From Phoebastria nigripes (taxonomy: Eukaryota > Chordata > Aves > Procellariiformes > Diomedeidae): a DNA stretch of 64,000 nucleotides. Numbering within the stretch: the stretch's first letter is position 1; each line of letters starts with the position of its first letter. The DNA is taken from positions 430,153 through 494,152 of the forward strand of contig JAYKAV010002780.1 in assembly GCA_035582835.1 (NCBI GenBank), written 5' to 3'. The notes under the pieces are model-generated. The model did no database searches and was not told where the DNA came from. It worked only from the letters and a program-made list of their open reading frames with translations. Of this stretch, positions 46,201 through 59,963 are shown in pieces. The position numbers were made by a program, and so were the translations under genes.

Positions 46201-47399
46201 TAGTTCTCCAGGAACTGCACAAACCCTGATCACGACACTGGGCTCATGAAGGAGTTGAATATTCGGTACCGATTTATCAGAAGGACTGGGAAGGCTGACA
46301 ACTCCCCGTCCTGCTCTGCCCCCCAGCCCCTGCCTTACATTCCCACATGGGGAGTTGCACTTGTCCCTAGTTCCTTCACCCCATGCTCTTGGGACTGTAT
46401 GTGTTACCCAGGAGCAGGGACTTACCTGGCTAAAAGTCCAATGCTGTGGTCCTGCGTCCAACCCTAACCATGGTACACAGACCCATGGCACACCCAGGAG
46501 TTGTTTTTGTCACGTGATCACAGCATATATTCCCAACATCATCGAGCTTAGCCCCACAGCACAGCTGTGATGCTCAAAATGTTATTAAGAGTAGTTTTAT
46601 GGAAAAGTAAAAGGAAAGCTAGGTGAGTGGGTAATGGCCATGCAGGGTCAGAGGCAAGGGTAAAGCTGTCCTCAGGACCTCCAGAGGATTTCCAAATGAT
46701 GCATATCCTTTTGGGACAGGATCAAATGAAGCAGCAGATGCTAGTCCCGCCTGGGATGAGGACTCACACAGGACATCACAGTGAGGCACATCTTATGCAG
46801 AATATCTGCACACAGGCAGATTCCTCCCACTTCACTCCCCAGATCATCCTGCCTTGCATCTCAGCCTTAACAAGTGGGATTCACGCAATTTGGAAACAGA
46901 TTGAGTAGTGAAAAATAAATAAAACTGTACTGCATGTCAGCAATGTTTCCTACTATTCCCGGAAGGTAGGTACCAAGCACTACATAATACTGCTGGCATT
47001 AATAATTCCTGCATTCTCCTCTATTCTGTCAGTGCCATGAGTCTTGCTAAGTCTCACATGAAAAGATCTGAATGTGATGGACTGTGCTGAGTTTGCCCAG
47101 AATTCTCAATATTCAGCTGAAAATAAACTAGAGCCCTGATGCCAAATCTTCAGTGCTGATGACTTTGCTTCCATCTCAAGCAGAAAAAAAGACAGATTTA
47201 TCTTTTTCTGCTGGAAGTTAGTCATATAATCCTGTAATCAGTAGAGTGCTGGCCTATCATTTGCAAATCAGAATAGATGTCAGGAGAGAAAATATAAAAA
47301 CTGAACATTCATTGCTCATCCACCGTAATCACCATAAATATATCCTTGCATCTGAGAGCAGAAGTGCCAGGTTAGTTTTATTTGCAGAAGTCTCTTCAC
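40270..47399. other. Gene-free stretch
   Basis: A CpG-retaining patch lies at about 41280-41560 and a GC-richer block at 44400-45110 produces a 222-aa minus frame I do not believe. A mixed (CA/TG)-rich run lies at 44106-44138. No gene recognised. Confidence 0.5.
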
Positions 47400-48110
47400 A
47401 TTATTTCTTTTAAACCTGGTTAATGTCTCCCAGCCATTTCATCTGCTACCAGACTATTAGCCTGTGGGTAGATCTGACTCTTCAATCGCCCATCACCCAT
47501 CCAACGTATTTATTTTTCTGCAGTTGGTCAGATTTTGAATCTTCCTGTCCAAAGTCAGCTGAGAGACACCTCCAGCCACCTCTGGCTCTATAGCATCTCA
47601 GACTAGCCATTCCAGGCTCCACACCACTGTCTCTTATATTCTTCAGCCTCTCTGCCATATAACCTGCCATCCAAAATCCTTCTGACAAAATCATTTCCTA
47701 GACCTTCACCTTGATCTGCGCCCTTCTCTTATCCTCTTTCTGCTGTTTTTTCTCACTCTGTTTAAAAGTCTTCCTGCCATTGTCCGAGCATAAAATCTTT
47801 CCAAACACAGCAGTAATCACATCCCTTTTTCCAACTTTCCTCCAATTCCTACAGACTCCTCAAAGTGCCTCTTGCCCCTTTCATTTCCTTTCCCTGTACC
47901 TCTGTTGGGGCAGTCTGTGGTACAGGGAAGGACTTCCCCACACATACTTCATCCATCACCAGTGAGATCTTCCCCCAGATTTCATCTCCTTCCTCGCTAG
48001 CTGCCACAGGTGAAAGATGAATAAATGAAAGAAATGGCAATGTAAAGCCTTCTCTGGATTTCCCTGTCAGCTCTGTCTTTACTTCTTCTATCTCCTAGAG
48101 TATCTAAAAA
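47400..48110 (+). repeat. Pyrimidine-biased stretch of unknown origin
   Basis: About 700 bases similar in bias to 39190-40170, with TCTGCCATATAACCTGCCAT and CTTATCCTCTTTCTGCTGTT. No supported gene. Frames on either strand lack domains. Confidence 0.4.
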
Positions 48111-51100
48111 GGACCATGACTATCTCCAGATCTTAGTCTGCACCCAGCATGTTGGTCCTGGGTAACAAAGAATGGGGAAGACCCTGAGTCTGAGCCACCA
48201 GGTGCACTTTCAGAAGGTCTTTGGACCCCTGTCTGCGGGGTATTCCATAAATATCAATCTTCGTCCTAACCTCGAAGGTGCAACCATGTCCTGCTGGTGT
48301 CAGAGGAATGGGGGAGCAGGGGCAGGCAGAGCAACAGGGCAACCACATAATAACTGATCCTTAGCACTAGGTCCCCTCCAGTGACCATGTGTAACCAGAA
48401 AGGAGAGGCCTTCCAGATGGACAGCCCCTAAGGGAGCCAGGCGAGGGAAGAGGTGGCAATGCCGATCCCTCAGACACCCACCACTGCTCTCTTTCTTCCC
48501 TTTGCTTTCCCTTCCCTGCGACAACTCCCTATCTGCCATAGGCCTCTGGCACCTCTTCAACTCACACCCCTCCCAATAATGTGAAATTATAATGCTGTCC
48601 GAGTTGGGGTTATTGCCGAGTATTCGCGCTAGGGCTGCCCGTGCATTAACAAGGGCAGCAGATTTCGCACATCTCCGAGCCATTGTTTTAGGATGCTGGG
48701 AGCAACAGGAAGCTTGCGCAGCATCAGCTCTGCTCACATTTAGGCGTTGATTTGTAATCAAAAAGGCTGGAAACTCTCTTTTCTTTTTTTTTTTTATAAT
48801 GACAGTTCAGATTCTGCAGAAGCAGAGGATTTACAAGGGAGAGAAAGGTATGCTGCTGAGGTAAAACCCTACTGAAGCCAAGACAGTCTGTAGCTTTCAT
48901 GCTGTTTATGTGTCAAAATTAACAGAATGGGGAAAGAGAAAATTGTATCTTGCCCTAGTGGCTTGTTTTAATTCTACAAACTGTCTTGATAGCCTCAGCC
49001 ACAGCTGATACATAGCAGGAGTACAGTCTTTTTCCTTGATGAAGATAAGGCCAATTTATAAAGGCGCAAAAACCGCACAGACACAGTGAGCCAGCAGGGC
49101 AGGTGTTTGGCACCTCTGTCCTGGAGAGACGGGAGATTGTAGGGAACAAGCCTCCCTCAGCTTCATTTATTCAGGGGCCCTTTGGCTGTCCCAGCTCCTG
49201 GCATGTCGGACCAGGTTTCCTAGAAGTGCTACCTGGAGGCCTCCAGCTGAAACGGCTGCTGGGGTTCCCCTGTTCCCACAGCCAAGTCAGGAGTGGGAGC
49301 AGGAAAAAAAGAGATACAGCTGTCCCATGTAGGAAAGGCACTTCTCCGCAGAGACAGACGGAGGACAGGGTTGCATGAGCCTTAGCAAGCCTATGGGAGT
49401 AGGACCTGGATGAAGAATGGCTTTGGTTTAAGACGCTAGGAGCAAAAGACAATGCTGGTTGGAGAGGCCTTGCTGGATTCCCACCACTGTGGGGTGGCCA
49501 TGGCTTCTTCCAGGATGGCTGCAGGCTCCTGCGCATCCAGCATTACAGTCACTGGCACTAGACAGACACAGCTGGGACCAGCAAATGAGATCCAATTCCA
49601 GACCAGAGACCCCAAATGGATTTTAAAATAGGCTTTGCCTAAGGGTGAAGAAAGAAGCAAGGTGACATTTTTAATTCGGGCATGGGCCCATCCTTGCAAG
49701 ACTATATCTCAGACAAACAGCCTCTGGAAGGACCTAGACAGGGGTTGGATGGAAAGTGTCTGGAGACATGACATGGGCTGATTTCTGTCAAACCTGACTT
49801 AACGGTGATTATAACCACCTAGTGCTGTTGCAAAAAAACAGTCAAAGCAATTCAGAGGCCAGGTATTTTGCACAAGAGAAAGGGAAAGATCCATGCTGGT
49901 GTAGAAGGCACCAGTAAGACCTCAATCTGTCCATGCCAACCTGGTATCCCACATCCACAAAAGACAAAATCAACTGGAACAGACCCAGGGACGTGCTACA
50001 GGGAACAGGCAGCCTCACTTAGAAGAAGGAGGAGGAGCTCGCCTTGTTAAATCTAGCAAAACAAAGGATCTGATTGCTGCCTATAAACATATTGGGGGTA
50101 GACACCAGGGAAGGAAAACAGCTGTTATGCTGAAGGACAGCACTTGCACAAGAACAAAAGGGTATGAACAGGCCATGAATAACATTTGTGAATATGATTA
50201 CGGGACATGGTGTCTACAATAGCAAAGGACTTGCCTTGGTGACCAGGACGCCCCGTTGGTTTTAAGTTGTGCAGCGAATCCCCTGGCTGTTGTTCCTGAT
50301 TAATTTTTCTGCTATTAGCTTTATGGTCCTTGCCAGCTAGTCATTTTTAATTCCTCAGGGTGTAACATACCGGTGTATTTGTCATAGGAAAGACATATTT
50401 AGAGCAAGAGCACCTAACCCACCCCCCTGCCCACATCCCAAGTCATGCAGGAGATGGGAAAAGCTGTTCCTGATATTGGTGAGAGAAAGCCAGGGAGAGA
50501 AAAGAGAAGGGACTGCCTAAATCACACCTCACAGTAAAGGCTACCTGAACATTAAAAACTGGCGCAGTTGTTGAAACTGGCTTACCTGCAAGGGCAGACG
50601 TACAGATTAACAAGATCCCTAAAGATGAAAACCAGAAACTTTCAGGTGAGGACACATGTGGAAATTTTTTGCAGTTGGGATAGCTGTGACCAAGGTTTCT
50701 GGCTTTTAATATTGCGCTAGGCAGGCTGGGGACCGTTTGTGGCCCCACTGGGTTCGGAGGCATCTTCCTGACTTGCTGCTTCCCAGAGACCGGGACGGTG
50801 GAGGCAGGGGGAGTCTGTTGGCCGCTTCATTGGAGATGATTCTGCGATTCCCCCCACCCCCACGTGTATGCGGGAGGGTCAGTTTTTATGCTCAAGGCTC
50901 TGCGGAGGCAACGTGCTACTTACTGTGGTTCTGGACTCATTTTCTGGGCAGAGAATCCTCCATCAGTGACAGATCATTTTTAGTTATTTTGAGAAGAAAA
51001 GAATGTGCTTTTTTTGTGGGTTTCTTTGGGCTCCAGAAGCTATAAACATCTTCATTTTTAAGTGTCAGCCTTGACACGCACAGCTGATTTAGACCTCAGT

Positions 51101-52719
51101 GATAAATATATCTGCTCTGCTATGTATCATTTTTTGGGAGTTATAATTGAATTAAAATTGTGTGCTACGTGGGCAGGCTGTGATAGGTAATTAAGTTTAT
51201 TGATTATCCACAGCTCAGTTTGTCAGATGTACAGCGCACCCTGCACTATAACTGCTATTATATATACTGGACAGAGCTCGTCTCATATGGTACAAACTGG
51301 CATAAGGCCATTGCTTCAGCAACAGCTTTCACCAGTTCGGGACTTTGTGTTACTGCTGAAGCTGTGTAAGAGGTTTGTAGGCAAAACAGACGAACCTTGT
51401 GTTGCTTGGAAATGTTGTAAAATTATACATTTATCTATCCCAGCAGCCAGGTGGATTGAACGGTCCATAAAGCTCCTCTCTAAGCCTGTGGTGGTTTATA
51501 GGTTCACATGGAGGCTATACTGAATTTTCACTTTCCAGTCAGGAGCAGAAATTGCCTTTGACTGAGGACTACACTGAGCACTGTCAGATTTTTATTCCAA
51601 GCCCTAAACTAAACACAGAATTTTTTGGGTTGCAAATCAGGAAAAACAAAATATTTGCAGAGCATTTCTTCTTAGGCAGCACAAATAATGGTTTTTACCC
51701 GAACCAGCCGCAGCTTTTCACAGAGTAAGAAAAATGCGGTTTGATGCCAGTGCTAAAATGAAACTGGGAAGACTAGGAATAGTGGGAAGGGGAGTGGGAG
51801 ACCTGAGGGAGAGTCAATGGGCTCTGCATGGTGATGCCTGGGGCAAAGAGGGGTCAGAGAGATTGCGGGAAAGGGAAAGGCGCATGTTTGCAAGGCCTTG
51901 CAAGGTGTTTCAGGGGGACCATTGTGGTGAAGAGATGCTGAAAGGAATTTGAGGTGCTCAGGGAGCTGGGAATGGAGAAAGGCACTGCTTTTCCCATCTC
52001 CCACAACCTTTGATGGCATCAACGCCATCTCGTCCTAGGGACTAGCAGGCCAGGCCTCTTGGCAGAGGAAGGAGGAAGGGTCAGGCTGGGACAGGGGCTG
52101 GAGGGGAACCCATATAGCAGGGCTCCCTGCTCCTGCTCCAAGGCATGTGGGCTGGCAGTGGGTATTGCTGCAGGGGCTGCCTCCTCTGCTTGACCTGCCC
52201 AGCTCTGCCCATGGTAGCAGAAGAAGCCTGCGGTGCAGGCAGCAAGTCAGGCACCCAGCCCAGGGCAGACCCTTCCTGTATTTCCAAGCAGAGACAGATT
52301 AGGTTGCCATACTCTCCATGCCTCACTTTCCCTCCGGCACCAAGCCAGCTCTGGTCACACCACCTGGGGAACATGCAGCAGAGCCACAGGGTGTGCCCAC
52401 CACGGTCTTGTACCCCACCAGCCCTGCAGGCTTAGACAAACTCCCTGAAACCCTGGGATCTCTTTTTTTCATAAGAACACTGTATTTTTTGAGATAAAAA
52501 TTAGTTCATTATTGCGCATGAGCAGAACAACCCACGGTCGGAAAAGTCTGATGAGTCTGTGTAGCACCACTGACTTTGAGAACATCGTGTTCCTCCATAA
52601 CAGGTCTGGCCAGATACTGATTCCCCATGCCTCCACTTGAAAAGAGAGCAATTCCTAATTTTCAGGAGCATGTGGTGACACTGAACTCTGTAGCACAGTA
52701 AGCACATGAAGGCCTCAAT

Positions 52720-52800
52720 CCAACAAATCACAGAAGTCACTGATGAAGCCTGTGGGAGTTCTGCTGAAGTCAATGGGACCACTCACATTTTTAAAACCAG
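52720..52800. repeat. Ancient repeat with GAAGTCAATGGGACCACTCAC core
   Basis: GGGAGTTCTGCTGAAGTCAA-TGGGACCACTCACATTTTTA shares its core with 14830-14845 and with a phrase common in old sauropsid repeats. Open frames in either direction here are not genes. Confidence 0.42.
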
Positions 52801-55800
52801 ATTTTGATGGAGGAGGTCTTTTGAGCTGAGCCTTCAAGGGGCTGAGTAGCTTTTGAAAATCAGATACTGGGCACCCAGTTTTAGTTGGGAATACTGCTTT
52901 CTCTCCCATTTAACACACCTGAGCTTCAGGAACCAGAGAATAAGACAAATTAACTTGTATGTCCTGTAGCATGAGATATATATTGCCTCCAAGACTTTAC
53001 CTTGAAGTTGAGGCATATTTCCTAGTCAGAAGACTGAAAAATACCGTGAGAAATGGGTCTGACAATGTTATTTCTGAAATGTGATAATCCAGTTTCAAGG
53101 AGAAGAAAGCAGTAAACCTATTTTCAATTATACTAAAAGATTTTTTTTCCTTTTGGTCTCTTTCTTTCTATCCAAATCCATGAGCCTGTTTATTGCTTTC
53201 TCCTTATGATTGAAATGCTCCGTTGCTGAATGGTTGCTTTTGTTGGGCTCTGACTGCTGCTAAACACTTCAGTTTTAAAATGTGAACAAAGAGAATGTGC
53301 CATTAGGGAGGGAGGTGCTGTTGGAAGGAAAGTCAAGGTTGAGGCTATCTCCTCTGAATATGAGATAAGATGCTAAAGATGTATCTTTATTTTCACATAT
53401 AATAAAATGCTTTTAAACCTCTGCTAAATTCCAAAGCTCTTTTCATGGACTATGTTCAAAACACATTGGGAAAATAAATGATAATTCACAATTTCATGCT
53501 ACCCCATATATTTCTGGACAGAGTCATTAAAGTATATAACTTTTTTAAAACAGAAACTGCATCCCTAACCTCTTGCCCCCTTGTATGCTACTGCTGCTAT
53601 GCAACAGCCTGAGCCAGCCAGTGCTTTACATGCTCTGAAGGCCTGAAGTGTCGTGAGCTGATCCATTGCACTTTCAGACTATCAGGGTTGACAAGATATT
53701 CCCTGCCAGCTGTGCCCTTAATGGGACCTAAGTGATGCTCCTTGTAGTCAGTCTTTTTCCTCTATTCCTGAGCAGCTGAGACAAGAGTGGGAGCTGCATT
53801 TACCGGATGTTTGATTGGCAGGTTTTTGGCTGCTCTGCCCCCATAGTGAGCTCTTGATGATTTTACAAATCTCAGGGGTAGGAATGGGAAATCCCTCCCC
53901 AGTCCCTATAGGAAAGTCCATTAGTGGTGACCATGGAGGCGGCAGCACCTTCCTGTGATTGTCCCATTGGGTTGCTTCTCCCATGCTCTTCCCTCCAGAG
54001 GTGGAACTTGCTCCTCACCTCCCATGTAGAGACACAGAGAAGATGTGACCAGCTGTCTTGGCCCTGCGAGCAATTTTCCCCACTGTGTCCAAGAGCCATA
54101 ACCAGAAAGCTGAGGAGGGGCAGGTCTTCAGGGAAGACCACTGCCAGGGGAAAAAAATGGAGTCCCTGCTGTCTTCCTTCCCCCCCAGGGCACTGGAGGT
54201 ACCAGACAGCCCTTTCCAGAGCTGGTGGAGATGGAGAACAACCCCTTCACTTCAGCTCCAACTCCAGGACCTCCTCAGTGATTGTCCCTCACTCCCCACG
54301 GGCTCTGCTGAAACCATGCTGCTGAGGTTTCGGCAACCCACCACCTCCTCTTGACAGCACATGGAGATGTCTCAGGCTGCAGCAAAGGGCACAGCCTCAG
54401 GCAGCCATCCCCTGCCTCATGCATCTCCCTCCCCCTCAGATTTACTAGAGGACTTTGCCAATAAGTCTTGGTGCTGGGAAGCAGGGTAAGCTGGAAACAC
54501 CCGCATGTGTGCAAAGATGGAAGAGCAAGAAGGGGCCTTGGAGTCTCTGATGGGCGCCAATGGGAGATGCACAGGGAGCACTGTCAGGAGAAGGCAAGTG
54601 TGTCCCACAGGACACTCTACCGGCCTTCTGCAGTTTGGAGTCCAGGGACTCCCCATTTTTTTATTTCATAGACCTCAGTAGATGTTTTTCTTCTGTGAAT
54701 TTCTCCAGTTGTGCTTTGACTCAGTTGCTAAGCCAGGGGACCGTGCACCAACTCTGCAGCAGTGGCTGATATAGCTGCCACAAAATTAGCATTTTCTTCC
54801 TTGGGGAAGCCTTCGAAGTTCCTCCAGGAACCTGCAGGTTAAGTACGGGATCTCAGGAGGATGACAGGTAGGTCCTGGTGGGGCCGCATAGGGCCAGGGC
54901 AGCATGGGTAGACACAGGGAATGGAAATGGGCGTGCTTAGCTCTGCACAGACATGATCCCTCCTCCCCTGCAGCGATAGCCTCCAAATGGGGGATCATCT
55001 CAGTCCTGTCAAACATGTGCCTATGGCTGGGCACATCCGCAGAACCACTAAGGCCTGATTTACTGAAAAAAATGTAATTCTCCTTATAGGCTTTTATGAA
55101 GTAAAAGCTAAAGTAAGTCTACCCTTACAAATAGTGAGAAGTGTACATTAAAAAAATTGAAGGGCCAGATCTGAGAAGCTTCGCTGAGGTCAACAGAGCT
55201 CTGCTGAACTGCCATTGAGGATCTCTCCCACTGCATATGCTTTTCATTGCAGGGAATAGGTCATTTAGGTCTGCTTTGTCATCTTTTGGAAATGCTGGGG
55301 TTTGGGAGGCTTTGGTACATCCTACCCCTGTGGGGCTGAGTTCTTTGCCACCGTTTCCTGCCCATAGGGAGGGCAATTGCTGTGGGCTAACTCCTACTTA
55401 CCATGCTGAGGCTCCTCTGAGGGACCTCGCCGGGTTACCGGAGGATTCTCTCCAATGGTAAGAACCAGGAAATCTGCAGTCTCTATTTCCCTGAGAAGTG
55501 CCAATGTTAAGAAGAAACCGCTAAGCTGACACAGCTGAGCTTACGGGCTGGATCTGCCTGTAATGATAAGAGGATGGGAAAGTGATCTTAGGCAAGAAGG
55601 GGTGAATTTCTCATCAGTCTGTTTTAGCAATGACAGAGAGGATATTCCTGGAGTGTACTCTGCTTCTGCTTAGGGTGATGAGATTTTTAAAGTGAATAAA
55701 CGGAGATGTGCCAGGCAGCAAGAGCCGGGGCACAGACTGGAAGCAGTCCACTCGTACAGGGAGCAGGATGATGGGATCTCTTCTCTGGTGCTGCATAGAT

Positions 55801-58366
55801 GGGTTGTCAGGTCTCTTGGGAACACAGGGAACTGCTCCTTCGTCTTCTTTTCCTCAACCACACAACCCTCCTGCCTTTTTCCTCCCTGTTAGGTGGAACA
55901 TCAGGTTAAATTATAGGAGCAATGGTGGAAAGGGAAAAAAATCAACCTATATCTGCATTGCTTTGACTTGTTGCCCTTTCTCCCCTCTTTTTTAACCCGC
56001 AGACCAGATCTTTATTTCTCTTCTTTATTTCGTGTTGCACTAGTCGGTCTTGGAGGTGCAGTCATATTTGAGATGCTTGGCAGCCATGGAATGGGAGAGG
56101 GAAGAACTGACTGTACCAACCACNGAGAGCCGCCACTCTTCCAGGTTGCATGCAGCATTGTGAAAACCCATTTCAGGCAGAGAAAGCAATCATTGTGGTT
56201 TGAGACCGGACAGGCATAGTAAAATTGGAGCCTGATACTCACCTGAGCAGAGGCGACGTCTCGGCAAAGCCACCGCAGAATGTATCTGTGTGGATGGCAT
56301 CGGAAGATATATTAGTTGTTCAGGGAGAAAGAAATTCTGCTATGGAAATGCAGTCTTCAACCTGCTGCTAAAGCTATGGCTGAGTGCTTGGGGCAGTCAT
56401 ATTTTTCCCTTGCAATGTCAAGGATAGATTTAAAAGTTCTTGAAAGTCATCTGACAGCAAATGGCCTCTGAGATGGGGGCAGGACTCTCTGCAGGTTAGG
56501 AAAATGACTTTGCTTTCAACCGTTCTTCAGTCTGTTGGGTACATCACCGGCAAATCAATTGTATTTAAAAATGGGCCCCTTAATACAGAAACTGGAGTTT
56601 TCAATTATTTTATAATAGACCATGTTTCCAGAACACAACTGCCACAAACTGATTTTTCTAGAAGAAGCATAGGCTCAGTTCCCCAATTCTTTCTGCAGGT
56701 TTTTATGCAATTCATTTAAATGAATTTCTTGGAGAAAAATAACATCTGCTGCCATTTCATGCAATTCAATCTATTTCTCTCTCTTAAAGGGAGACTTCAT
56801 GCCCTTTGTATTTACAGATAATAGTGTTAATATGGAAATTAAATTAAGCTTGGATATAAAGCATACATCAATTTCAGGAAGGTAAACAGGTCAGTAAATG
56901 TATTTTAAAGGTCCATTGAGTTGGTAATCGCATTCAGCACACTTACCATAAAGAGATACACGTTCTTTTATGTAACTTCCTATTTTTAATAGCACTTTAA
57001 TAAAGGACTGAAAGAGAAATACATAAACAGAGCACGAAGAGCCAACTGCTTTTTTTAAATTTTTCATAAAGTGAGCTTCATGCTGAACTGTAGAAAATGT
57101 AAGCCTTAAACTAAAACAAACACCACAGCTTGTTAACATAACAAACATAACAGCTTTAATATCTTGTTATTGGAATACCAAAGCAAGTTGGAGTCAAACC
57201 TCCAGGTATACCAGCTCCTGCAAATAAAGAGAAAATATTGTTCCCACACATTGGCTAGCTGGCTGCACAGAAAACGCAAATAAAAGCACCTGTCAGAGGG
57301 AAATCGTAACTCCCAGGGCAAGATGCTTTGCAGCAGGTAGGAAACAGCCAGCCCCCGTGCAGCCTCACTCCCGGTGAGGAGTGGAGATGCTCCTTTACCT
57401 GCTGCCTGAAAGCAGGGTAAGCTCCCGCTGCCGTGCCCCTGTGAGCCAGCAAGCATGACATGGGGCCCCCATGCAGTCCCCAGGATCTGGCCATTGCCGC
57501 CCATCAACACTTATCCTCTGCCCTCTCACTGTGCCGATCGACCAGCCTTTTGATGCCGATGCTGTGGGCTACCCTGCTAACCGCTAGCTCAGCTTGGGGG
57601 CCTGCAGGCTTTTTTCTTGCCACGTCAATAAATTCTTCCTGGCATGGGTGGTTTTAAACCCCTCTTCGGCCACCGCTGCACCGCCCTGTCTCTCCCACAG
57701 ACTTCCTCAGGCAGGATCGAGGTGCTTTACTCAGGTTATTAACCAGAGGCAAATCAATTTGTATCTTCCAGCCCTTCAGAGCATCCTCCTCACCTGTTAA
57801 TCCTCCATCCCACTCTTCTAGCGAGCCATGGGTTGGTCTCTCTCAATGTACTGCCAGGGACATCCTTCAGGTCGAATGGTCTTCTCCTGAGACCTGATGA
57901 ATCCCTGACTGCTGCTAAAAACCCTAGCATCAGCCTGCGCATATCTCTCTCCTAACCTCTGCAGGCAAGCCTGGACTAGGTTGTTTTTTAAAGTCTTTTG
58001 TACCTAGAGTCTCCTGAAGGATAAAAACAAAAAAAGCATAATTTGCATTTGCAAGCTACCATTTTCCAGAAGTGGAAAGGCATCCTTGGGGCACCTTCCT
58101 CCTTTTCCTTCTCTTCCTCCTCCAGGCGGGAAGGAGGAAACAAGTAATTGCCTATTCATGAGCCAGCATCAGTTTTCCAGGGAATGCAACTCTCTAAAGG
58201 AGGGTACACAGAGAATAGTGGTGATTAGGAAAATACTAGCTCCGATAATTCAGGCTCCTGGAACACATGCATAAAAAGTTAAATCTCCATTTTTACAATC
58301 TACCAGTGAAATGCATCTCATTTTCTCTCTTGAATTCTCTCTCATCATGCTCATATCTGGCTTCAT

Positions 58367-58419
58367 ATAAATCCAATCAGCTGAAATATAGAAATATAAA
58401 TCCAATCAGCTGAAATATA
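58367..58419 (+). repeat. Tandem duplication, 29-bp unit, about 1.8 copies
   Basis: ATAAATCCAATCAGCTGAAA-TATA starts at 58367 and again at 58396 with no visible differences over 23 bases. Confidence 0.93.
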
Positions 58420-59946
58420 TCTGGAAAATAAGACCCTCCTAGCCTTCATCTACTGAGGAAGGCACGTTTTTCCTCCTGATGTGCAGTAGTGACTCCTGAG
58501 ACTCTACAACAGAGCAGGAGTAAAAGTGCCCTCTGCAGTTTGGCTGTTAAAGAGTCCCACNACCGAATCTAACCGTGATGGTTCATTAAAATGAACACAG
58601 CTGTCCCTGCGCACTCCAGGACTGCGTTTGGCCCTCTGGTTGCAGGCCAGGCACAGCTCTGCATTTTAAACGCTACAGCCGCGCTGCCAGCCCTCACGGG
58701 ACAGAGGAGACGGAAAGTAATTACACCTCGCAGAAAGGGCTGTTGAGCATTAGGGCTACTTTGAGCCGCTATGAAGCAATGTAGCGTGCACAGCGCCTGG
58801 GGATGCAGCGCTGCCGGAAGGCTTTGGGAAATGCGGGATTTTGGTTCCACCTGAGCATCTGGGTTGCAGGTACAGAGCCCACCTGCCACCATTGCGTTTG
58901 CATATGATGGCATGCTTTGTGCAGACCTTACTGTCCTCCTCACATGCTGCATTGCTGTAGCTGCTGCTGCCTGGAGGAAGATGGAGCGGGCTCCACTCCC
59001 AGCCCCACCCTCTGCCCCATGGAAACCCCCTGTGCAGCCTGGAGCCACAAGCTCGGTCATGCTTNCAGGATTTTGCTGCTCCTTATGTCTTCTGTGTAAT
59101 ATCTTTGGAGCACAAAATGTAGGCAGAGCGGTACTCAACCTTTAGGGGTTTGAGTCCTTCATTGCACCCCGTTCTCTGCTCACGGGGATTTCCTGTCCCC
59201 ATTGCCACCCTGGAGGATGGAAAACAGCTCTCCCAAGCCTGGATGTAATTTTTAGTCATTACTTTGGTAATCTTTGCCCAGAATACATTTGTCTTGGGGC
59301 AGAAGCATGTGAGATGTTCTAGGCTCCCTTCCCAGTTATACTTTCTCCAGCAATACGCATAGATTTTAATGTGTTCCTGCCAGTTTACAATGCCTGAAAA
59401 TGAACTGGTTGTGGATGGTCTTAAATCCTGCCCGTGCATTGCTGTTTGTGTTTGTTTATCCATTAGGAGCCTAAACTGCCTTTATGGCATACATTAGGCC
59501 GCAGGGATATTTTAAGAACCAGGCAATAAAGGCTATTGCACAGGTAGTAAAGTGGTTTATTTCTTTCTCATTCCTTCCTCAGTCAGTGTCTGCTCTGGTG
59601 TGTCCACCAAATGGAAGGGGAGGGCACTTGGGCACTAGGTCTGGCCATGGCACTGCCAGCAGCTGGCTTTTAGAGGTAACTGGAAGGGGCTGGGAAAGGC
59701 AGGAATTGTGCCTTCTGGCACTTTTTTTAATGTATCCTGAGGACCTAAAAGCTTTATTTTGTTTTATTAGTTACTGTTCATTTTTAATGTAGAAATATCA
59801 GGAATGCTGAGCCTCACCTTCTTTGTTGTGCTGGAGGCTTTTCTTCCACAGGGCAAGAGCCATCCCAGAGGCAACAGCCCTTTTAACAGCAGAGACTGCC
59901 TAGCAGCTGCATCTTCAGGCATTAACAAAACCACAAAGTACTCCTA

Positions 59947-59963
59947 TACACACACACACACAG
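59947..59963 (+). repeat. Short (CA)n microsatellite
   Basis: TATACACACACACACACAGA, about seven CA units. Confidence 0.85.

Noticed and set aside
48300..48761. 153-aa minus-strand frame
   Set aside because: Composition shifts along its length and no family is recognisable; the CG-retaining part is better viewed as a possible noncoding element.
58569..59138. 189-aa minus-strand frame
   Set aside because: Ala/Cys/Pro-rich without domains, overlapped by plus-strand frames, and contains an N.
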